A DNA stretch of 40,218 bases, taken from Nitrospiria bacterium (GTDB lineage Bacteria; Nitrospirota; UBA9217). Below are positions 1-7,530 of the stretch, in pieces. The position numbers and the translations under genes were made by a program. Where the stretch lies: contig CAKKRC010000047.1 of NCBI GenBank assembly GCA_919902495.1, positions 1 to 40,218 of the forward strand, read 5' to 3'. The notes below the pieces were generated by a model. It searched no databases. It worked only from the letters and a program-made list of their open reading frames with translations, and was not told the origin of the DNA. Each line of letters begins with the position of its first letter. Position 1 is the first letter of the stretch.

Positions 1-2
1 TC

Positions 3-1730
3 GACAACAACTACTGCATCCTCTGCGGCCGGTGCGTCCGGGTCTGCAAGGAGCAGAACACGAACGTGCTCGACTTCATGGGCCGCGGCATCACCTCCAA
101 GGTCTCAACGGCCCTGGACAGGCCGCTCCACGAGTCGGGCTGCACCTTCTGCGGGAGCTGCATCGACGCCTGTCCCGTGAACACCATCATGGAGCGCGAC
201 CGCTGGCAGCACGGCAGGGAATGGGACCTCGCGAAGTTCGAGTCGGTCTGCACGGCCTGCGGCTCCGGCTGCAGCGTGGTGGTGAGCAAGAAGGACGGCA
301 AGATCGTCAAGGTGAACACGAAGGAAGACAACGGATACATCTGCGTGATCGGCCGGTTCGGCTTCGACGCGCACCGTTCGGCGAACCGCGTTACGACCCC
401 CCTGAAGCGGGAAGGCAAGAAGCTCGTGCCGACGACCTGGAGCGAAGCCCTCAAGATCGCGGCCGACGGTCTGAAGAAGGCCGGCGCCAACGCGGGGTTC
501 ATCGCCTCGGGCTCGCTCACGAACGAAGAGGCCATGGCGGTGCAGTCCCTCGCGCGCGACGTGGCCGGGAGCGCCAACATCGACACGACGACCTCGGCCT
601 ACGCGGGCGGACTGATCAGCGCCCTGCGGTCGGTATATGGAGATGCCGGGATCGGCATTGCGTCCCAGGCAGACCTGAGCACGGCTGATGCCGTGGTCGT
701 CATCGGCGCCGACCCGTCCCAGAAGAAGCAGACCATGCAGGAAGCGGATGTGATGATCCGCCGCCGCGCCCAAGCCGGCGCCAAGGTGATCGTGGTGAGC
801 ACGGAAAAGACGGACCTCGCCCATCACGCCAACGCCATCCTGCTGCAGCTCAAGGCCGGGACCGACACGGCCCTGCTCGCGGGCCTCATGTCCGCGGCGA
901 TCGCCGAAGGCGCGGTCCCGTCGGCGAAAGGCCTCGATGCCTTGAAGAAGTCGCTCATCGCCGTTGACGCGGCCGCTTCGGCGTCGGGCGTTTCCGCGGA
1001 ACAGATCACGCTCGCCGCCAAGGCCTATGCCGCGGCGAAGAATCCGGTAGTCGTGATCGGCACGGGTATCTCGGCCAGCGAGGAGGCGTCGCTCCAGGCG
1101 TTGAACCTCGCGCTGCTGAAGGACGCGGGTGTGCTTGCGCTCCTGCCCGAGGCCAACGCCCTGGGCGTGATGCAGATGGGATGCCTGTCCGACCTGGGAC
1201 CGGGATTCACCAAGATCAAGAAGACCGGCAAGGGCTACTCGGACATGCGGTCCGGCATGAAGGCGCTCTTCATCGCAGGCACTGTACCCGACGCGGACCT
1301 GAAATCGGATTTTCTCGTCGTCCAGACGAGCCACCTGACGCCGCTGGCCGAAAAGGCCGACGTGGTGTTGCCCATGGCGGCGCTGTACGAGCGGGGAGGC
1401 ACGATCGTTACGATCTACGGAAGCCAGAAGACCTTCGCTCCGGCGCAGGACCCTGAGGGCGATGCCATGGACGGCGCGGACATCGCAGCCGAGCTTTCCT
1501 CCGCGGTGAGCAAGGCCAAGGGGTTCACGGTGAAGGACGTGACCGCGGCCGCGAAGAAGGCCAAGGCAGCAAAGCCTGCAGCGGCGGCGTTCAAACCTGT
1601 GGCGGCGAAGGCCGGGAAGCCTGTTTCGGAGTCCACGACCTCCATCCTGATGGCGCTGAATGCCGGGTTGATGGCGCAGTCGGCGGTCAAGAAGGTGCTT
1701 GTGGCGCAGGAAGCGGTGGCGAAGCGGTAG
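3..1730 (+). CDS. NuoG-like iron-sulfur/molybdopterin-fold subunit (5' truncated by window edge)
   Basis: The gene is open from base 3 and ends at TAG 1728-1730, leaving 575 visible residues. The visible N-terminus carries a 4Fe-4S motif (C5, C8, C11, C15), a second one (C47, C50, C53, C57), and then the Cys set of a Mo-bisPGD-type domain (C83, C86, C90, C114). A long molybdopterin-oxidoreductase-like fold follows. Where formate dehydrogenases carry the catalytic Cys/Sec (residues 192-201 here, NIDTTTSAYA) there is no Cys, so I read it as a NuoG/HoxU-type electron-transfer subunit rather than an active formate dehydrogenase. The C-terminus is an Ala/Lys/Pro-rich linker and a short Ala-rich helix, much shorter than full NuoG. 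cooS follows 184 bases downstream on the same strand, which suggests this subunit passes electrons between CO dehydrogenase and a NAD(P)H module. That link is inference; nuoE/nuoF-like partners would lie outside the window. Confidence 0.8.
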   Translation, partial: DNNYCILCGRCVRVCKEQNTNVLDFMGRGITSKVSTALDRPLHESGCTFCGSCIDACPVNTIMERDRWQHGREWDLAKFESVCTACGSGCSVVVSKKDGKIVKVNTKEDNGYICVIGRFGFDAHRSANRVTTPLKREGKKLVPTTWSEALKIAADGLKKAGANAGFIASGSLTNEEAMAVQSLARDVAGSANIDTTTSAYAGGLISALRSVYGDAGIGIASQADLSTADAVVVIGADPSQKKQTMQEADVMIRRRAQAGAKVIVVSTEKTDLAHHANAILLQLKAGTDTALLAGLMSAAIAEGAVPSAKGLDALKKSLIAVDAAASASGVSAEQITLAAKAYAAAKNPVVVIGTGISASEEASLQALNLALLKDAGVLALLPEANALGVMQMGCLSDLGPGFTKIKKTGKGYSDMRSGMKALFIAGTVPDADLKSDFLVVQTSHLTPLAEKADVVLPMAALYERGGTIVTIYGSQKTFAPAQDPEGDAMDGADIAAELSSAVSKAKGFTVKDVTAAAKKAKAAKPAAAAFKPVAAKAGKPVSESTTSILMALNAGLMAQSAVKKVLVAQEAVAKR

Positions 1731-1914
1731 TCGGGAAGGCTAAAAATGCCGCGGCAGACTTCCTTCATCCAGGATTTTATCCAGGTACGTCGCCGTTCGT
1801 AACTTGCTGTAGCCTTTTTCATTGCTGTTTCGTATAATGCACTCCGGTCAAATAAATCGGGCGGATTTAGTCCCCCTTTTGATACGTGCCGACTGAAAGG
1901 AGATCGTAACGACC

Positions 1915-3897
1915 ATGAAGGAAAATCAGAGATCCGTTGATCCGGCAGCCCAGGTCCTCTTGAAGGTTGCCGGTCAGAAGAACATAACGACCTCGTTCGA
2001 CCGGGCCGAGAAGCTGAAGCCCTGCCCCATCGGACACCAGGGCGCCTGCTGCAAGATCTGCCACATGGGCCCCTGCCGCCTCGTGGGCAAGGAAGACGAG
2101 GCCGAGGGCGTATGCGGCGCGACGCTGCCGGTGGTGACGGCTCGGAACTTCGCGCGCATGGTCGCCGCGGGAACCGCTGCTCATTCGGACCACGCACGTG
2201 ACCTGGCGAACACCCTGCTCGCGGCCGCTCGCGGCGAGGCCAAGGACTTCAAGATCAAGGACGTGCGCAAACTGAACCGCGTTGCCGGCTATCTCAACAT
2301 CAACATCGAGGGCAAGCCCGTGAACAAGGTGGCCGAGGAAGTGGCCCTCAAGTTCATCGAGCAGTTCGGCCAGCAGAACGGCGAGCTGGTCTATCTCTCC
2401 CGGGCGCCGAAGCGGCGGCAGGAAATCTGGCGCAAGTTCGGCATCGCTCCCCGCGGCATCGACCGCGAGTGCGTTGAGATGCTGCACCGGACCGCCATGG
2501 GCGTGGACCAGGAGCCGAACAATATCATGCTGGGCGCCCTGCGCACTTCCCTGGCAGACGGCTGGGGCGGCTCCATGATCGGCACGGACATCTCCGACAT
2601 CCTGTTCGGCACGCCGCACCCGGTCACCGCGACGGCGAGCCTCGACGTGTTCAAGGAAGATTATGTGAACTTCGTTGTCCACGGCCATGAGCCGTCCTTC
2701 GCCGAGATGCTCGTCGAGGCCACGGACGATCCTGAGATCGTCGCCTACGCCAAGTCCAAGGGCGCCAAGGGCGTGAACCTCGTGGGCATGTGCTGCACGG
2801 CGAACGAGATCCTGGTCCGGCACGGCATCGCCACGGCCGGCGGTTTCCTCCAGCAGGAGCTCGGCATCGTCACGGGCATGATCGAGGCCATGGCCGTCGA
2901 CGTGCAGTGCATTATGCCGGCGATCGGCCAGCTGGCAAAGAAGTTCCACACAAAGATCATAACCACGACGCCCAAGGGCAAGATGGTGGACGCGATACAC
3001 ATCCAGTATGACGAGCACCACGCCATGGACATCGCGAAGAAGGTCCTGAAGATCGCCATCGACAACTTCCCGAACCGCAAGAAGGAACTGACCACGCCGG
3101 TCAAGGTCCACCCGGCCAACATGGTTGCCGGGTTCTCCGACGAGTATATCGAGTACATGCAGGGAGGCCAGTATCGGGGCTCCTACCGTCCTCTGAACGA
3201 CGCCATCATCTCCGGCCGCATCCGGGGCATTGTGGGCCTCGCCGGCTGCAACAACCCGCGGATCAGCCAGGACAGCATCCATAATTTCCTTTCCCGCGAG
3301 TTCATCAAGAACGATGTCCTCGTGGTCCAGACCGGCTGCTCCGCCCACGCGTCGGCAAAGGCCGGTTACATGACCCCGGAGAACGCCCTGGAGAACGCGG
3401 GACCGGGCCTCCGCCAGGTCTGCGAGGCCATCGGCATTCCGCCCATCCTCCACCTGGGCTCGTGCGTGGACAACTCGCGCATCCTGACGATCGCGTCCCA
3501 CATCGCCGAAGAGGGCGGCCTGGGTGACGATATCGGCGGCCTTCCCGCGGTCGGCATCGGCCCCGAGTGGATGAGCGAGAAGGCCATTGCCATCGGCACT
3601 TACTTCGTGGCCTCCGGCGTGCCGATCATCTTCGGCGCGGGCTCCCCGGTGAGCGCCAGCAAGACGCTGAAGGACATCATGGAGAACAAGTGGTGGGAGA
3701 TGTTCACCGCCGGCTTCTTCTTCGAGGAAGATCCGGGCAAGATGCTCGAACTCGCCCTGAAGCTCATCGACACCGCTCGCGAGAGACTGAAGCTCCGGAA
3801 GTACGAGCCGGGCGCCTTCGGCACGGAACGCGTGCTGCTCGACATGAAGGCCCGTCGCGGCGGCACCTTCGCCACCCCTCACGGCGTGGACGTGTAG
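1915..3897 (+). CDS. cooS: Anaerobic Ni-Fe carbon monoxide dehydrogenase, catalytic subunit
   Basis: This is a 660-aa CooS/AcsA-type protein that interconverts CO and CO2 in the cytoplasm with a Ni-Fe-S C-cluster. All expected metal ligands can be seen: D-cluster C37 and C45; B-cluster C46, C49, C54, C67; and C-cluster candidates H258 (in HGHEP), C293/C294, C332, C445, C475 and C517. The length equals the usual monofunctional CODH. The ATG at 1915 follows AAAGGAGA at 1896-1903, a rather long spacer. A TATAAT at 1833-1838 could be a -10 box but has no convincing -35. Upstream is the NuoG-like gene; downstream is a strong terminator, so cooS is the last gene of its unit. No cooF, cooC or acetyl-CoA synthase gene is visible, so whether it serves CO oxidation or the Wood-Ljungdahl pathway cannot be decided here. 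Confidence 0.95.
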   Translation: MKENQRSVDPAAQVLLKVAGQKNITTSFDRAEKLKPCPIGHQGACCKICHMGPCRLVGKEDEAEGVCGATLPVVTARNFARMVAAGTAAHSDHARDLANTLLAAARGEAKDFKIKDVRKLNRVAGYLNINIEGKPVNKVAEEVALKFIEQFGQQNGELVYLSRAPKRRQEIWRKFGIAPRGIDRECVEMLHRTAMGVDQEPNNIMLGALRTSLADGWGGSMIGTDISDILFGTPHPVTATASLDVFKEDYVNFVVHGHEPSFAEMLVEATDDPEIVAYAKSKGAKGVNLVGMCCTANEILVRHGIATAGGFLQQELGIVTGMIEAMAVDVQCIMPAIGQLAKKFHTKIITTTPKGKMVDAIHIQYDEHHAMDIAKKVLKIAIDNFPNRKKELTTPVKVHPANMVAGFSDEYIEYMQGGQYRGSYRPLNDAIISGRIRGIVGLAGCNNPRISQDSIHNFLSREFIKNDVLVVQTGCSAHASAKAGYMTPENALENAGPGLRQVCEAIGIPPILHLGSCVDNSRILTIASHIAEEGGLGDDIGGLPAVGIGPEWMSEKAIAIGTYFVASGVPIIFGAGSPVSASKTLKDIMENKWWEMFTAGFFFEEDPGKMLELALKLIDTARERLKLRKYEPGAFGTERVLLDMKARRGGTFATPHGVDV

Positions 3898-3946
3898 CTC
3901 CGGACACACTCTTTAGAACTTCATACGTTAAGAAGACGAGGTTGAA

Positions 3947-3981
3947 CGCCGGCAGGTCTCTGACCTGCCGGCGTCTTTTTT
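3947..3981 (+). terminator. Rho-independent terminator after cooS
   Basis: A perfect 12-bp GC-rich stem pairs 3947-3958 with 3962-3973 around a 3-nt loop and is followed by six T (3976-3981). It lies 50 bases past the cooS stop. Confidence 0.92.
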
Positions 3982-4474
3982 GCCGTAAATACCATTCCTG
4001 CCGTGCAAAGATCCCTTGTCCGCGTACGGTTGTTCCCTTCCCTTATCTCTGTCTGGTCCCAGCGCACATGTTTTTCATCACCTGCACCTGGTCTGCAGCG
4101 GACCGGCATTCGATCGAGGTCCTCATGCCGCATGCGTGACATGTTTGTGCGTTCCTGCTGCCGGGACCAGGCATAAGGTTCGCTGAACAGGCAGCATACG
4201 GACTGCTTTGAAGGGGTATCGCAAGAGCGATCGTGAGTAGAAATGGGAAAGGTCTGTGTGAGGGCAGGACACTGCCAAGAATCCTGCTGGAGAACGACAT
4301 CATCAAGGCGCTCCACCATAGCGATCATGGCCCTTCCGCCATGGTATGCGGTTCTTCCGGGCCGCGCGGCGAAAAAAAACGACGCGGCAGACCCGTATAT
4401 CTTGTATTTTTGCGCCGTCAAAACACAAGATGCTGTATGTCCTTGAAAAAAATAAAATATTTTTTACTTTATTC
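3982..4474. other. About 490 bp with no supported gene
   Basis: Short open frames exist on both strands (for example 4233-4478 plus and 4043-4306 minus), but none has a good ribosome site, family resemblance or the codon pattern of neighbouring genes. The last 40 bases become very A/T-rich (runs of A and T at 4444-4473) and probably act as an UP element for the promoter at 4475. I cannot exclude a small RNA. Confidence 0.5.
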
Positions 4475-4502
4475 TTGACAATCTAATTAGTTTCGTTATC
4501 AT
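4475..4502 (+). promoter_or_regulatory. Sigma-70-type promoter of the pil operon
   Basis: TTGACA (4475-4480), a 16-bp spacer, then TATCAT (4497-4502), preceded by an A/T-rich tract. It is the only strong promoter seen before the MerR-like gene and pilMNOPQ. Its core closely resembles the dnaJ promoter at 13287-13315. Confidence 0.8.
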
Positions 4503-4506
4503 AGTA

Positions 4507-4527
4507 ACTATACTTAATATGTATAGT
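4507..4527. promoter_or_regulatory. Palindromic operator candidate at the pil promoter start site
   Basis: A perfect inverted repeat, ACTATAC, 7-nt spacer, GTATAGT, begins 5 bases after the -10 box and so covers the expected transcription start. Its position suggests repression, most simply by the MerR-like protein encoded 28 bases further on. The site is visible; the regulator assignment is inference. Confidence 0.55.
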
Positions 4528-4554
4528 ACTAGTAGTCGGGTCAGAGGGGCTGCA

Positions 4555-4752
4555 ATGGTCAAGCGCAAAAACCCAAGAATCTATAAAACGAAAGAGATCT
4601 GTGACCGGTTCGACATTTCGAGGGCGACCCTGTTCCGTTGGGAGAGCGAGGGTTTGCTTGCGGGAGTTGGACGGGACTGGCGCGGCTGGCGTGTGTACAA
4701 CGATAACAACCTGAAAGTGATCGAAAAGATCATCCGGGGCAAAAGCGCCTGA
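4555..4752 (+). CDS. Small MerR-type helix-turn-helix regulator
   Basis: This 65-aa protein is essentially a lone winged HTH of the MerR/excisionase type. Residues Y9 to about Y51 contain the recognition-helix pattern ISRATLFRWESEGLL and a following wing (WRGWRVYNDNNL). The ATG at 4555 is chosen over an upstream in-frame ATG (4519) because GAGGGG lies at 4544-4549 with a 5-nt spacer, and because the upstream ATG sits inside the palindromic operator. There is no C-terminal effector or dimerisation domain. It is the first gene of the transcript that continues into pilM 37 bases later, so it is likely a local regulator of type IV pilus genes. What signal it senses, if any, cannot be seen. Confidence 0.82.
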   Translation: MVKRKNPRIYKTKEICDRFDISRATLFRWESEGLLAGVGRDWRGWRVYNDNNLKVIEKIIRGKSA

Positions 4753-4789
4753 TGATCATCTTAGCGGGTAAGCCGCTTCCGGGGTGAGC

Positions 4790-5842
4790 ATGCTGTTTTC
4801 AAGAAAAATAGAACCGATCGCCCTTGACATCGGGTCCACCTTTATCAAGTTGGTCCAGCTCAAAGGGTCCGGAAAGAACTACAGTCTCACGAAGTTCGGC
4901 ATGGTCCCTCTGCCGGCCGAGGTGATCGTCGAGGGCGCGGTGATGGATGCGAACCGCGTGTCCGAGGCGATCAAGGAGCTCCTGGTCGCCCAGAAGATCA
5001 AGACCAAGGAAGTCGTCCTGTCGGTGTCGGGCAGTTCGGTCATCATCAAGCGCATTTCCATCGCGGATATGACCGACGAAGAGCTTGCGGAATCCATCAA
5101 GTGGGAGGCGGAGCAGTATATTCCCTTCTCCATTGACGACGTGAACGTCGACTTCCAGAAGCTGGGCCCCGGCGCCGCAGAGGGGCAGGCTGACGTGCTC
5201 CTGGTCGCCGTGAAAAAGGACAAGATCAACGACTATGTCAACCTGGTGAAGGATGCGGGCCTCGAGCCCGTCGTCGTGGATGTGGACGCCTTCGCCCTCG
5301 CCAATATGTGCGAATTGAACTATGACGTGGAGGCGGGGATCACGGCACTGTTGAACATCGGCGCGTCGGTGATGAACATCAATATCCTGCGCGACGGCGT
5401 TTCCATCTTTACCCGCGATATAACGGTGGGCGGCAATCGCTACACGGAAGCGCTCCAGCGGGACGCTGGCGTCAGTTATGAGGACGCCGAGAAGATCAAA
5501 CGCGGCCAGGCTGTGGACGGGGCCGACATGGACCAGCTGAATGCAATCATCGCGACCGTGACCGAGGATATCGTGGGCGAGATCCAGAGGTCGTTTGACT
5601 TTTTCCGGTCCACCACCGGCAGCGACAAGGTTTCCCGGGTGCTCCTTTCCGGCGGATGTGCCAAGATCTCGCAGTTCACCAAGGTCCTGTCCGAACGGCT
5701 TGAGATCCCGGTGGACATCATCAATCCGTTCAAGAACATCAAGGTCGATCCGAAGTATTTTGAGGCAGGCTTCATAAGCGATGCGGCGCCGCTTGCCGCC
5801 ATAGCGGTAGGTCTTGCAATGAGGAGGCCGAGCGACCGATGA
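4790..5842 (+). CDS. pilM: Type IV pilus assembly ATPase-like protein PilM
   Basis: The 350-aa protein has the FtsA/actin-like fold of PilM. The phosphate-1 motif is LDIGSTFIKLVQL (residues 12-24), a characteristic WEAEQYIPF segment follows near residue 105, and a second phosphate motif LLSGGCAKI lies near 285. PilM binds the cytoplasmic tail of PilN and joins the inner-membrane alignment complex PilMNOP to the pilus motor. The ATG at 4790 is preferred to the GTG at 4784 because GGGG (4781-4784) gives it a 5-nt spaced ribosome site. The stop overlaps the pilN start by 4 bases (ATGA), indicating translational coupling. Confidence 0.95.
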   Translation: MLFSRKIEPIALDIGSTFIKLVQLKGSGKNYSLTKFGMVPLPAEVIVEGAVMDANRVSEAIKELLVAQKIKTKEVVLSVSGSSVIIKRISIADMTDEELAESIKWEAEQYIPFSIDDVNVDFQKLGPGAAEGQADVLLVAVKKDKINDYVNLVKDAGLEPVVVDVDAFALANMCELNYDVEAGITALLNIGASVMNINILRDGVSIFTRDITVGGNRYTEALQRDAGVSYEDAEKIKRGQAVDGADMDQLNAIIATVTEDIVGEIQRSFDFFRSTTGSDKVSRVLLSGGCAKISQFTKVLSERLEIPVDIINPFKNIKVDPKYFEAGFISDAAPLAAIAVGLAMRRPSDR

Positions 5843-6387
5843 TCAAGATCAACCTCCTCCCGACCAAGCGGAAGCCTCCGCGGAAAGTAACCGAGCTCCA
5901 GAAACAGCTCATTATCGCTGTTGTGGTGATCGGCGGCGTATTCACCGCCATGGCCTTCTACTATATCAGCCTGAATGCGAAGATATCCGATCGTGAGAAG
6001 GAGCGGGCCGCGGCGATGGCCGAGGTAGCGAGACAGGATGCTATGCTGCGGGAGGTCAAGAACGTCGAGGACGAACGGAAAAAGGTGACCGATAAGATCG
6101 GGGTGATCGAACAGCTTAAAAAGAACCAGCAGGGCCCCGTTCGTCTGCTTGACGAGATAAGCAGGGCGATACCTGCCACGGCGGATATTACGTCGCTGAC
6201 CGAGGTCGGCGGGAACATCAATCTCGGCGGCGAAGCATTTTCGAACGAGGATGTGGTCAAGTTCGTGGAAAACCTGAAGGCCTCGGCATATTTTACGGAC
6301 GTGTACCTCATGGAAACGAGACACAACGTCAAGGAAGGTTACGAGATCTACGCGTATAAGCTTCAGTTCAGGTACAAGGGGTTATAA
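5839..6387 (+). CDS. pilN: Type IV pilus inner-membrane protein PilN
   Basis: The 182-aa protein starts MIKINLLP, the PilM-binding N-terminal motif of PilN. One membrane helix follows (about residues 26-45), then a coiled-coil stretch (about 50-95, rich in K/E/R) and a small ferredoxin-like periplasmic domain. With PilO it forms the periplasmic connector between the inner-membrane platform and the PilP-PilQ channel. It is bounded by a 4-base overlap with pilM and a 1-base overlap (TAATG) with pilO. Confidence 0.95.
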   Translation: MIKINLLPTKRKPPRKVTELQKQLIIAVVVIGGVFTAMAFYYISLNAKISDREKERAAAMAEVARQDAMLREVKNVEDERKKVTDKIGVIEQLKKNQQGPVRLLDEISRAIPATADITSLTEVGGNINLGGEAFSNEDVVKFVENLKASAYFTDVYLMETRHNVKEGYEIYAYKLQFRYKGL

Positions 6388-7016
6388 TGGCCGCGCCAGC
6401 GATACTCGAAAAATTACAGAAGATACCTACGAAGACCCGCGCCATTGCGTTCTTCGCGATCATCGGCGTGGCCGTGGTGCTTTTCATCTGGCAGATCCAC
6501 ATTCCCAAGACGACCGAGATCAGGGTCCTGGAAACAGAGATTGCGACCCAGCAGGCCAAAATACGGGAAAACGACGCCAAGATAAAGAAACTGGACCAGC
6601 TGCGGGCAGAGGTGAAGTCCCTCCAGGAGCGCCTCAAGATCCTTACCGAGCAGCTTCCTCCCGAGTCCGAAGTATCCGGGCTCCTTCGCCAGATCTCGAG
6701 ATTAGTGAGCAAGGCGGGCCTTTCGCTCAAGCTGTGGAAGCCCGAGAAGCGCAGGCAGCACGCGAGCGGCATGTACGAGGAGATCCCGATCAGCCTCAAA
6801 CTGATCGGCGGGTATCACAACGTGGCCCTGTTCTTCGACAGTGTGAGCAAGCTTACCCGGATCGTGAACATGCTGGACGTAAAGATGGAGCAGCCGAAGC
6901 TCGGCAGAAGCGGCACCATGGAGATCAATATCGACTGCACGGCGATGACCTTTGCAGCAGTGGAGAAGAAAGTTGACACAGCGAATCAGCCCACGGCAAC
7001 CAAACAGGTTAAGTAA
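6387..7016 (+). CDS. pilO: Type IV pilus inner-membrane protein PilO
   Basis: The 209-aa PilO has a short cytoplasmic N-terminus, one membrane helix (about residues 20-37), a coiled coil (about 45-95) and a C-terminal ferredoxin-like domain with the GGYHNVALFFDSVSKL segment typical of PilO. It heterodimerises with PilN in the alignment complex. Its start is fused to the pilN stop. Its last 44 bases overlap the preferred pilP start. Confidence 0.94.
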   Translation: MAAPAILEKLQKIPTKTRAIAFFAIIGVAVVLFIWQIHIPKTTEIRVLETEIATQQAKIRENDAKIKKLDQLRAEVKSLQERLKILTEQLPPESEVSGLLRQISRLVSKAGLSLKLWKPEKRRQHASGMYEEIPISLKLIGGYHNVALFFDSVSKLTRIVNMLDVKMEQPKLGRSGTMEINIDCTAMTFAAVEKKVDTANQPTATKQVK

Positions 7017-7530
7017 CCGGCTGCTCACGGTCCTTGCGGTCCTGTGCATGGCTGCGGCCGGCATGGCCGGCTGCGACAAGCCACAGCCGGCAGCGCCGGC
7101 GGCGCCTGCTCAGCAGCCAAGGTCCGCGGCGACCGCTACCGCAGCACAGGCCAAGGCCGAAGAGCAGACGCCCGCGGTCTATGTGTATTCGCCGGCCGGC
7201 CGGCGGGACCCCTTCATGCCCATTATCATCAAGGAAGAGAAGAAGGGCCTGGCCGGAGCCAAGACCCCGCTGGAGCGTTTTCCCGTCAATGAGTTCAAGC
7301 TCGCCGGGATCGTCTGGGGCGGGCTCGGCTACCATGCGATGCTCGAGGGGCCCGATGGCAAAGGGTACTTCATCCGCATAGGGACAAAGATCGGACCAAA
7401 TCAGGGAGTTGTCAAGAAGATCACTCAAACGACCATGATCATTGAAGAAAAATATAAGGACCCGACAGGGGAAATAAATCGCAAGGAAATCACTATTGAG
7501 CTCCGTAAAAAACAGGAGGGGACACCATGA
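6973..7530 (+). CDS. pilP: Type IV pilus lipoprotein PilP
   Basis: This 185-aa lipoprotein (counting from TTG 6973) links the PilN/PilO complex to the PilQ secretin. It has a basic n-region, a hydrophobic stretch LLTVLAVLCMAAAGMAG and the lipid-attachment Cys, then an Ala/Pro/Gln-rich linker. The C-terminal beta domain contains the PilP hallmark GRRDPFMP, followed by FKLAGIVWG and the IRIGTKIG segment. I choose TTG at 6973, inside the end of pilO, because GGAGAAG (6962-6968) precedes it and the resulting signal peptide has normal length. A TTG at 6952 is also in frame but has no ribosome site. The stop overlaps pilQ (ATGA). Confidence 0.9.
   Translation: MTQRISPRQPNRLSNRLLTVLAVLCMAAAGMAGCDKPQPAAPAAPAQQPRSAATATAAQAKAEEQTPAVYVYSPAGRRDPFMPIIIKEEKKGLAGAKTPLERFPVNEFKLAGIVWGGLGYHAMLEGPDGKGYFIRIGTKIGPNQGVVKKITQTTMIIEEKYKDPTGEINRKEITIELRKKQEGTP

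Noticed and set aside
3-1730. Formate dehydrogenase alpha subunit
   Set aside because: The iron-sulfur and Mo-bisPGD Cys motifs fit, but the catalytic Cys/Sec is missing and the C-terminal cofactor domain is short.
1833-1838. TATAAT as a cooS promoter
   Set aside because: There is no acceptable -35 at 16-18 bp and no extended -10, so I did not list it as a feature.
1867-3909. 680-codon open frame on the minus strand opposite cooS
   Set aside because: It is the antisense shadow of a GC-rich gene; the product has biased composition and no family resemblance, while cooS has every ligand in place.
4233-4478. 81-aa and overlapping 67-aa frames before the pil promoter
   Set aside because: Neither has a ribosome site or recognisable product, and both run into the A/T-rich promoter region.
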